From contig CALSCQ010001376.1 in the NCBI GenBank assembly GCA_943704525.1, positions 1 through 21,722 of the forward strand: 21,722 nt of DNA. Direction: 5' to 3'. The notes under the pieces are model-generated. The model did no database searches. It was not told where the DNA came from and saw only the letters and a program-made list of their open reading frames with translations. The number at the start of each line of letters is the position of its first letter. Positions within the stretch are counted from its first letter, which is position 1. The DNA is from Pigoraptor vietnamica. Taxonomy: Eukaryota; Opisthokonta; Filasterea. Below are positions 8,526-16,800 of the stretch, one piece after another. The position numbers and the translations under genes are program-made.

Positions 8526-11181
8526 TCAGCTGACCGTGCATCTATTTCCACCAGCACTAGCACCGTCAACGGCACCCGCTCCGACAACTCCCACGAGAAG
8601 AGACTGCATGTCGCGCAACCGCTGCACCACGGCGGACATGGGCGGCCGAGAGGACGGTCGCTGGCGCCAACAGTCGCGTATTAAACGGGCCATCAGTGTC
8701 GGCACCCACGCGGGTATGTCCGGTCTGCGAGTTCGTCAAAAGTAAGAGACGACGGGGACTTGCGGAACGGCAGCGAGTTGCGCAACACCCACCGCAGGCC
8801 ATCCTTCGCCACCGCCTTGAATATTTCCGCAGACATTTTGCCTAAAATACAGGACGATTCGGAGTTCATATAACTAAGTGCTCCCAGACACAATAGCCCA
8901 CGCGGACACGTTACACGTTACACAACACGCACCTGTAAATGGCTCCTCTCGCACGACCAGCTCCCACAAGAGAATGCCGCTGAACAGAGAAAAGCGGTGA
9001 GAAAACGAGCAGTTAATGACGATTAGCCCCACGATACCCACAACGCGTAGACGTCTGCACTGCTGTTGTAGCCCTCCCCGTTGATGATCTCTGGCGCCAT
9101 GGCAGCGGGTGTGCCGCACAATGTCTCGGCGGAAACGGCGTCTGCAGCGCCACGAGGCGTCAGCACTGATTCCGAGATTCCGAAATGCCGCGCGCACACA
9201 CAATGGCAATACATGCGTGTGCATACACACGCGCGCAGGCACGCACACCAACCACCAGGCCACCACAACATGTTCCAGTGACCTCTCGTTCATGGGCAGT
9301 TATAGGGCTGAAGCCGCCACGCACAGAGGAAGGGACGACGTGCAACGTGTAATACATCCAAGACAGGGCGTACGTCCTCACCCGGAAGCACGCGCGAGAT
9401 ACCCAAGTCGGCGCACTTCACGCGGTAATTCCCATCCACAAGAAAATTGGTTGATTTGATGTCTCTGCAAGCGGGGTAGATGCACACAATTAGCCGAAAC
9501 AACAAGCGACGCCTTGCAGCAGAGAAGAAGCGACAGTCCATGCACACCTGTGCAGTATCGGCGGGTGACACGCATGTAGATAGCCAACGCCGACGGCTGT
9601 GGGAGCGGACAAGGGCGAGCTTAGCCGCAAACGTTACTCTGGGTCATAATGGGGTTCAATGTCCCTACAAATGCGGCCATGGACGACCCACCCGCATCAA
9701 TCGCCAAGCGAAGCACAAACGGCCACGCCCACTCGAACGGTGCGTTTGGTGCTTTGGACGCGCGGAGGACGTCTTGTAACGTGCCGCGCTCCATGTGCTC
9801 TGCGATGCGCCCGCCATTGTGAGTGCGGAATGCGTGCGCGGGTGAACGTGTGCGAATGTGTGACTGCATGAGTACGATGTGAAGAACAAAGGCACATGCC
9901 ATATTGCGTAAATAGAGATACACGCGACACTGCAACTTCAAGCAACATCGTCGCATTCGCCACCTCACCAAACACAATCCAAAAGTTCGAGCCGTCGCAC
10001 ACCGCACAGAGCAGCTGCATGACCTGAGGATGTCGTAGCGCCGACGAGACCAACACCTCATTTCTGAAGTCCGCCATAAGATCGGCCGTTCTCATGCGCG
10101 GATAAAACCGCTTGACGACCACTGGCGTGTTGCGCCACCGCCCCAGCGACACAGACCCACTCGCGCCCGCCGCGATGCGTTCCCCTAGCTCGATCTCGGA
10201 GCGATCTACGAGGTAGGGGGCGATGTCGGCGTCTCTCCCCTCGGTCGTGGTGACCTTGGGCGCGGCCACGTCGTTGCGGTGCGCCACGGACGCGACGAGG
10301 GAACGCAATTCAGACACCTGCGCAAGTGAACAGCACAGCATGAAACAAGGCGTGTGCGTAAATGGGGACGGGAATAACCTTCTCCTGCAAACTGTGTACA
10401 CGCATTCTCACTGAGAACATAGCAGGTCCCACAAACGCGCCTCTCAACAGCAGATCTGGACTCACCAGTTTCCCGCGCTCGGCAGACGACGCCTTGTCGC
10501 TTGCGAGCCGCGCGAGGACGCGCTCCAGCAATGCGGACGAGAGCGAGCTGTGGCGTTCTTCGGCGTCCTGCACACGCACACACGACAATGAACAACGCGA
10601 GTGGGCACGGCTTGCATTTACACGTGAGCTGCTGCTCCGTCGTGTGCGTGGGTGTTGTGTGTGTTGGTGTTTACGTCTGGACCGCACCTGCAGAAGCACC
10701 TCTTCCCAGTTGGAGCTGCGCCGCTGCGAAAACGAGAGGCGGAAATAAGATCCCTTGCCTCCTGTCCCTCTCCTCCGTCCCTCTCTCCAGTCCTCGGCGG
10801 CACATTTCAGCACATAAAGCGTGCACGCACACGGCTCGTGTCCCTGACACTCACCCTTAATGCCTTGCCGAACCACGACATGCCAGCACTCACGCCGGGA
10901 ACGCGAGATGCCATCGACGCGCACAGATGCACACACCGGCCCACAGCCCTCACAATCCACAGCCGACCGAGCGCAGAAACGCCGCGTCTTAGCCATGAGT
11001 CGCGATTCGCGGCAGATTTGCCGAAGATCGCACCGATGACGAACACGCACGCGAACAGCACGGGATCCACTTGGAAGAGCGACCGCGACAGGAACCGAGA
11101 GCGAGATGCCGTGCCGCTGCACTCACACGCGACGTCGCAGAGGTATTCGCACGCCAGGCTCATCCGCTCAGGGGTGGCCAT
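8526..11181 (-). CDS. Tyrosine kinase-like (TKL) family protein kinase with unassigned helical N-terminus
   Basis: Eleven exons read leftward: 11181-10855, 10723-10688, 10567-10466, 10317-9969, 9799-9692, 9596-9548, 9464-9382, 9141-9042, 8979-8933, 8841-8793, 8724-8526. Together they give 1,449 nt, 482 residues plus TGA. All introns are GT-AG. The kinase domain begins near residue 196: glycine loop AAGASGSV (first Gly replaced by Ala), VVVK lysine 224, helix-C Glu 242, gatekeeper segment IVFEHMERGTL, HRDIKSTN (Asp 325, Asn 330), DLG in place of DFG (343-345), CGTPAAMAPE (Glu 369), ADVYAFGILLWEL, and a typical TKL ending (GLRPDIP ... CW ... RPP). All catalytic residues are present, so it should be active. 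Residues 1-155 hold one strongly hydrophobic helix (about 38-54) followed by amphipathic helices; I do not recognise this domain. Exons of 36-49 nt are unusually small. Exon 8 could start 21 nt upstream in frame. Confidence 0.9.
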
Positions 11182-11586
11182 TGTGTGTGTAGTGTGTACG
11201 CCAATACGTCAGTTACTCAATTGGCGGTGCATTGCGTGGGCGCAACGATTCGACCAAGGAAAAGGAACCGTCGCTGCGACTGGTGAAACAGCAGCTATGG
11301 AAGCACGCGCGCAGTGTGCCCTCTTGCAGTCCGAGCGGTCAAAACTGCCGCATCAGCGCTGTGTGCGCTATGTGTGTGTGTGTGTGTGTTGTTCTCATTA
11401 CCCGGGCTCCATCCCATACATTTGAAATTCCATTGGCGCGCGGCCTCACAAATAACGACGCGCGGCCGCGGGGCGAATTGCAATATACAGATTATGCAAA
11501 CACGGTGCTTTGACGACCGAGCAGCTGCCCACTCCGCGCGTCTTCCTCCGCAAACTTCTTCGTGTGCACCCCTTTCATTGAGCGAC
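11182..11586 (-). promoter_or_regulatory. Intergenic region: TKL kinase promoter and methyltransferase 3' end
   Basis: This 405-bp spacer is between two leftward genes. It contains a (TG)9 tract at 11370-11387, an ATTGG box (inverted CCAAT) at 11432-11436 about 250 bp upstream of the kinase ATG, and two direct copies of CGCGCGGCC (11437-11445 and 11459-11467) 22 bp apart. A GC-rich cluster with CCAAT is typical of a TATA-less promoter; that reading is inferred. No coding homology was found. Confidence 0.5.
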
Positions 11587-13210
11587 TCACAGTTCGTTGC
11601 CAATTGTGACCCAGTAGTTTCGCAGGTTGTTTCGGCGTCCGAATATCTCGAGGTACTTGCCTGCGCACACCGCACACGCAACAAGCACAAGATATCAGCG
11701 TCGTGCACTTAGAACGAATGTGTGTATCTCACGATCCACAGACGAACCACGACACAGACAGTCCTCTACCGCGCACGTGCGAGAAACACTCACACACACG
11801 CACCGTTGGGCACCAGCTGCTCCACCATCTCGTAGATCTCGTCTGGCTTCTGGCTCTGCCCGCGCCGAATCGAAAAAATGACATCGGAAGCGACGTTCCC
11901 TCGGCAACCAGGGGGGTTCTGCGCGCGGGAGGTGGGGGAGCATCAGACTCGTGTGCGCGTGCGTTTGTGTGTGACTGTGCGTGCGTGTGTGTGTGCCGGT
12001 GGGTGAAGAAGTGCGTGCGCGTACATGTCGGAAGGCGAGGGACGTACGTGTGCGGTGTGCGTGTGTGGATGCGTTGCGTGCACGCGTGCATGCACGCAGG
12101 CCCACCTCTCCCTTCTTGCCGACAAAGCACGTCTCCTTGGCGTGCTGCAGGTAGAACCCGTGCGACTTTGCGAGCCGGCGGTTGACCGTCTGCTTGACCC
12201 AGTCGATCGAGTCGACGAACGTGTACCCCCACTTGTGCATCATGTCCAGCGCCTTTGAGAAGCGGTTGTTGATGACCCAGATGAAGATAAAGCCGTTCTT
12301 TTGGAGCAGAGGGACGGGGAGATCCTCGATCGCCGTGTCGGGGAGCTGGTTGTAGCCGAGTGCAACCTACTCCGTGCGCAATGGCAGCAGTGAGCAGGAA
12401 TCCCACAAAAAAAGAAAGTGGGGACGATTGTGTGCGCGGGTGAGCGGGTGAGCGGGGAATTGGCGTGCAGTGTTTCGGGAGGAGTGGGGATGATGGAGAA
12501 CATGCGCGGACAACAACATCCTCCTGACGAACGGCACAGCGTGAAAGAGAAGGCCCAGACGCACCCCTCGCGTGGGCGCGTGGCTGGCCAGCTGCCACGG
12601 AGGGTCCATCATGATGACGTCAAACTGCGCAGCGTCCGCAAGCGACTTGAAGTCGAACGAGAGCACGTTCGCCTGCGGATGTGGGACGCATTCAGACACA
12701 CCCTGCACGCACAGGCGCCTTGGCACACGTGCGCCGCTTACGTCAATGTCATGCACGAGAAGCTCTTGCTACCGCGGCATTCTCCAAACGCAAAGGCACA
12801 CACTTATCGCATGTACGCATGCTTCTCTTTCACGGGTACTGAAAGACGAAGCGCGCAACTCACCCTGATGGGCACACAGAACGGCGGCGGCACAAATTCT
12901 TCAATCTCGAGCTCGGGAGCCACGACAGCAGCGGCATCGCCATCAGCCACCTTCTCAGTGTTCGCCGCTTCCAATTCGGCGATTTCCTGCTCAAGCTGTG
13001 TGCCACATGCGAACGCATGGGTCAAACAATCGAAGCACAGCACATTGAAGAGGATGGGACAGCCGTCTTGTCACGCACCTGTCCGATGGCGCGCTGCAGC
13101 TCCTTCTCCTCTGCCACGAGCGCATCCAGGTCCTGCATTCCCTGGTCCACCTCCTCGCGCGCGCGCTTGGTGCGCTTCGGCGCCTTCTCTGCCGACGCAG
13201 GCTTCGTCAT
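11587..13210 (-). CDS. MT-A70 family N6-adenine methyltransferase, AMT1/MTA1-like
   Basis: Transfers methyl from S-adenosylmethionine to the N6 of adenine. Seven exons read leftward: 13210-13079, 12995-12864, 12768-12742, 12672-12565, 12366-12106, 11918-11804, 11660-11587. Together they give 849 nt, 282 residues plus TGA; all introns are GT-AG. The N-terminus has a basic likely nuclear signal (KAPKRTKRAREE) and a short coiled segment. Catalytic DPPW is at 120-123, followed by HAPTRGVALGYNQLPD, GFIFIWVINN, WGYTFVDSIDWVK, NRRLAKSHGFYLQHAKETCFVG, RRGQSQKPDEIYE and the closing FGRRNNLRNYWVTIGNEL. DPPW separates it from METTL14-type partners (EPPL), and there is no CCCH zinc finger as in METTL3. 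From memory of the family, the xPTRGVALGY and GHGFYLQHAKE types belong to the AMT1/MTA1 clade linked to DNA 6mA in ciliates and early-branching fungi; RNA as substrate cannot be excluded. A 27-nt micro-exon encodes QELLVHDID. Confidence 0.92.
11919..12105 (-). repeat. Intronic alternating purine-pyrimidine (TG/CG-rich) tract
   Basis: This methyltransferase intron is almost wholly built of TG, CG and CA steps. On the plus strand it includes GTGCGTGCGTGTGTGTGTG near 11978-11996 and GCGTGCACGCGTGCATGCAC near 12077-12096. Similar tracts occupy the myosin intron at 415-634 and the kinase promoter. Such sequence can adopt left-handed Z-DNA; whether it does here is unknown. Confidence 0.6.
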
Positions 13211-13410
13211 GATGGAGGTTCAGCGCGTCCAATGTTGTCTCTTTCTCGCAGCAGAAGAGCGGTGGCGACTTCGATAAAAAGATGCGACGGTTTGAATGTG
13301 GACGCCCCAGCGCCTTCAACAACCCTTCGCTTTCTTTTTAAGACAGGAAGAGGTTCCCCATGCCCTCAGCGTCGAATGCGCGTGGAGGGTTGGTTTATGC
13401 GCGCATTCAC

Positions 13411-13440
13411 TTGGCGCCACCGATTGAAATTTGGCGCCAA
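13411..13440. promoter_or_regulatory. Paired E2F/DP-like sites, TTGGCGCCA x2
   Basis: TTGGCGCCA at 13411-13419 and TTGGCGCCAA at 13431-13440 are spaced exactly 20 bp apart, about two helical turns, on the same face of the DNA. The second is a perfect 10-bp palindrome and, read with its flanking T, matches the E2F consensus TTTSSCGC in at least one orientation. They lie 200-230 bp upstream of the methyltransferase ATG and about 370-400 bp upstream of the Pmp-like ATG. E2F/DP control of S-phase genes is widespread in eukaryotes; binding here is inferred. Confidence 0.55.
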
Positions 13441-13445
13441 TAAGT

Positions 13446-13451
13446 CACGTG
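13446..13451. promoter_or_regulatory. CACGTG (E-box/G-box) site
   Basis: CACGTG sits 5 bp from the second E2F-like palindrome, in the context AAGTCACGTGA. The same 11 bases occur upstream of the F-box/WD40 gene at 21540-21550. A further CACGTG is at 13551-13556. CACGTG is bound by bHLH or bZIP factors in many eukaryotes; no factor can be named here. Confidence 0.4.
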
Positions 13452-13756
13452 ATCATTCCCCGTTGAATTGGATTTTGAGTGTTCAAAATAAGGACAAAAT
13501 TGGGAGTCGTTTCAATTTAGGAGTCTCGGGTGAGAAAATGCGTCCCAACCCACGTGACAGTTGATTACCAGAGAAAGCCACACGATAACACACACAGAGC
13601 GAAACAATCTTATGCGTGCGTCCTTACTTTAGTCTCAGCACTTCACACGCACACTCTGTGTGCCGCGAACATTATCATTCGCTTGCGTCTTGGCCTAAAA
13701 CTTCATCATTCCCGTGCTTGTTTGCTCTTTGGTTTCGCACGCGCGTGAGCCTCACT

Positions 13757-13811
13757 CATGCTGCCTCGCGGAGGCTAGCGTTGCCTCTGTTCGTTGCGAC
13801 GAGGCAGCATG
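13757..13811 (+). promoter_or_regulatory. Inverted repeat and six-codon uORF at the Pmp-like start codon
   Basis: CATGCTGCCTCG (13757-13768) is followed 31 nt later by its exact reverse complement CGAGGCAGCATG (13800-13811). The right arm ends with the ATG start codon of the Pmp-like gene. The left arm contains another ATG that opens a six-codon ORF (MLPRGG, stop TAG at 13776-13778), ending 30 nt before the main ATG. A smaller hairpin, GCCTC-GCG-GAGGC (13763-13775), reuses the left arm and would compete with the long stem. If transcribed, this could mask the start codon. Transcription of the segment is assumed, not shown. Confidence 0.5.
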
Positions 13812-16800
13812 TGGTACCGAAGGGGCTCCCTCGCGGGGGCCCTTCTTTTGGTGGCTGCCATCGTGTGCATCGTCCACGCAGTACAGGGTGAGCGTCGGAG
13901 AATCGGTGTGCAATTCCTACACCACACGCGACTCACACAGCCTCTTCGATATTGCAGCTGTCTCTGTCGTCTTCGTATCGCACGACGGCACGGACGGCAG
14001 CGACTGTGGGGCCTCGACGGCCGCGCCGTGTCGCACAGTGGCATTTGCGTCGACGTTGCTGTCTCACGGCGCGACCCTTGCCATCGCCGAAGCAGTCGCA
14101 CCATACGACTGCGGCGCAACGCTGCAAAACCTGAACGGCATCCGCGTCACTCCGTACATTCCCTTCTCCAATGTGTCGGCGACGGTCGTGTCGTCGACGG
14201 CCTCGGTGTCTTCCACGGCGACGCCCTCGGTTACTGGGGCAAATTTGAAGGGGGCGCGACCCAACGACGCGTCCGCTTCCTCGGTCTCGCCGTCGCCGTC
14301 GCCTTCTCCCTCGTCGACGCTTCCACCGCCTCCACCGCCGACGCCTGCTGTTGTGTTTGACTGCGCGGGCGCAGGGCGGGCCTTTCGCGTGGTTGGGGGC
14401 CAAGTGACGTTTGTGTCGATCACCTTCGCGCACGGCCGAGCGCCTGTCGGTGGTGCAATCATGGCGACGCAGGCGAACGTGACGTTCTCGAACTGCACGT
14501 TCCAATCGAATGCGGCGACGGCGACGGCGCCTGTCTCTGGTGCGCTTGGAGTGGGCGGCGGGGCCATCTACGCCGAGACCTCGGCCGTTCTCGTGAAGGC
14601 CTGCACGTTCGCGAACAACACGGCCACGAACGGCGGCGCTGTCCTTGTCGTCGACGGACCGTCTGTTGCGTGCACGCAACCGCGGATCTTCAACTCAACG
14701 TTCACCGGGAACGCGGCGGACGGAAGCGGTGGCGCGGTGGCTGTGATGGGCGTCGTTTCGAGCGGCAAGGGCCCGTCCATCGTCGGCGACAAGTGCGTGT
14801 CGCGCGCAGAGGTCGATCGATGCTTGTTTGCAAACAACACGGTCGAGACGGGCTACGGCGGGGCGATCGCGGCGTCGTTCGAAGGCGCCGCGCCGGACCA
14901 GGTACGCCTTGCGAACAGCGCGTTCCAGTTCAACACGGCCGGCGACGACGGGGGCGGCGGCGCAGTGTCTGTCCGCTTCACGAAGAGCACCACGTCTTCG
15001 AGCGGCGATGGCGCCCTCGTCCACTTCGCGTTGAACACGTTCACTTCGAACGCCATCGTGGTGGCCGGCCCCTCGTCGATTGCGCTGGGCAGCGGGGGCG
15101 CCCTCTACGTCGAGTTTGGGTCGGCGTCGAAGAGCGGCTACTTCACGAACTGCACCGCAAATGTTTTTTCTTACAACACTGCGTTCATGTCCGGCGGTGC
15201 GGTTGCGATCGTGCACACCGGAGCCGTCGCCGGCGTGCGTCACGTGCTGGCGGGGAATGCGTTCACGGGCAATTCCGTGGACACGGGCGATTTGGGGTCT
15301 GAGATGGGCGGGGCGGTGTCGTTCAGCTACCTGGAGGCCGCCACGCGCGTCTTGCACGCCGTGGAAAACAACGCGTTCCTTCGGAACTTTGTGGGCGGGT
15401 ACTCTCCGTTCGGCGGCGCCCTGGGGTTCCTTTACTCGCACGCCGGCACGGGGACGACCGACGACTGCCTTCACGCGCTCGACATGAACACGTTCACTGC
15501 GAACGGCGTCGCGACGAGCGACAAGTACGCCGCGGGCGGGGCCGTGGGACTGAGCATCGAGCAGGCCTCGCGCAACATGTCCCTCACTATCACGGGCTCG
15601 ACGTTCTCGTCGAACAGCGCCGCGTGCCCACCCGTCGGCGCGTGCGATGCGGCGGGCGGCGCCGTCCTCGTGGACGCCTCGGAGTGCGACGAGTGCGGCA
15701 TCTTCGTCGCGTCGACGTCCTTCTCGAACAACTACGTCAACGGGTCCTCTGGCGGCGAGGCTTTTGGAGGCGCGGTTGCCTTTTCGCTGGTGATGGGCAA
15801 CAGTGCGGCGCTGAACGTGTCGTCGTCGTCGTTCTCGAACAACTTTGCGTTCGGCAACGCGTCCCTTGCTCGCGGCGGCGGCGTGGCCTTCCGCTGCGGC
15901 GACTTTTCCGACGAGTCTCGCGTGCAATTTGGATCGACGACGTTCACGTCGAACGTCGCTGCGGGCGCCGAGGAGGCATCGGGCGGCGCCATTTACACCG
16001 AGCACGTGATCGGGTCCATGGGGTCCTCTCTCCTGCTTACGGGCTGCACGCTCAACAGCAACATGGCCACCGCAAGCGGTCCTGCCGGAAAGGCGAACGG
16101 CGGCGCCCTCTACGTATCGCACGCGTCTGGTGTCAACTCGATCGTCGCCGTCGTCGGGACGGGCTTCAGCGACAACGTGGCGTTGAGTACCGGCGACGCT
16201 GGCGGCGGTGCCGTCGCGTGGGTGTCCGGGGACCTCTTTGGCCCGCGGAACTCGGTGCTCTCCATCGACACGTCGCAGTTTTCGCGAAACCGTGTTGGCG
16301 TCCCTGCGTCGACGGCGCTCAAGGGGACGAGCAGTCCCACGAAGGCCTTTGGCGGGGCCGTCCTTGCGGCGTACCACAGGGCCACGAGCTGCTCGCACCG
16401 CATCACGGGGAGCACGTTCACGTCCAATTACATCTACGGGCACATCGAGGCGCAGGGCGGCGCCTTTGCAGTGTGGAAGGACGGCGACGCGGGCATGATG
16501 ACCACGATCGTGGCCGGCGCGTCGTTTGTGGGCAACTATGTCATGGACTGCGACGTGTGCCTCGGGGGCGCCGTTTCCGGATACACCGGGCGGAACGCGT
16601 CGTTCGCGACGTTCAACCTCACCGACTCGACGCTGAGCAAGAACGTGATCAAATCGGACAATCCCGTGAACCCGCTCGACGTGCGGGTGCGGCACCGGTG
16701 CGCGGGCGGCGCCGTCTCGTTCCTCAACGAGGGGTCTTGCCAGGGCTCGACGATCGTGTCTCTTCGCAACGTGTTCGACTCGAACGGCATCTCGTGTGGC

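Larger units (their letters stand above)
13211..13808. promoter_or_regulatory. Divergent promoter region between the methyltransferase and Pmp-like genes
   Basis: A 598-bp region between start codons that point away from each other. It is less GC-rich than the genes around it. It contains two E2F-like palindromes (13411-13419, 13431-13440), CACGTG boxes at 13446-13451 and 13551-13556, and an ATTGG near 13465. At the right end it holds the probable 5' leader of the Pmp-like gene with a short upstream ORF and an inverted repeat. No protein-coding homology was found in it; short frames here lack recognisable domains. Confidence 0.65.

Noticed and set aside
8338-8745. Plus-strand ORF starting ATG-like near the AT-rich island.
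   Set aside because: It overlaps the last kinase exon antisense, which encodes the conserved CW...RPP ending.
8526-11181. Pseudokinase, because of the Ala in the glycine loop and DLG in place of DFG.
   Set aside because: The Lys, helix-C Glu, HRD Asp, Asn and metal-binding Asp are all present; DLG is tolerated in active kinases.
11587-13210. Assignment as METTL14 or METTL3.
   Set aside because: METTL14 carries EPPL rather than DPPW, and METTL3 is longer with CCCH zinc fingers; neither fits this 282-residue protein.
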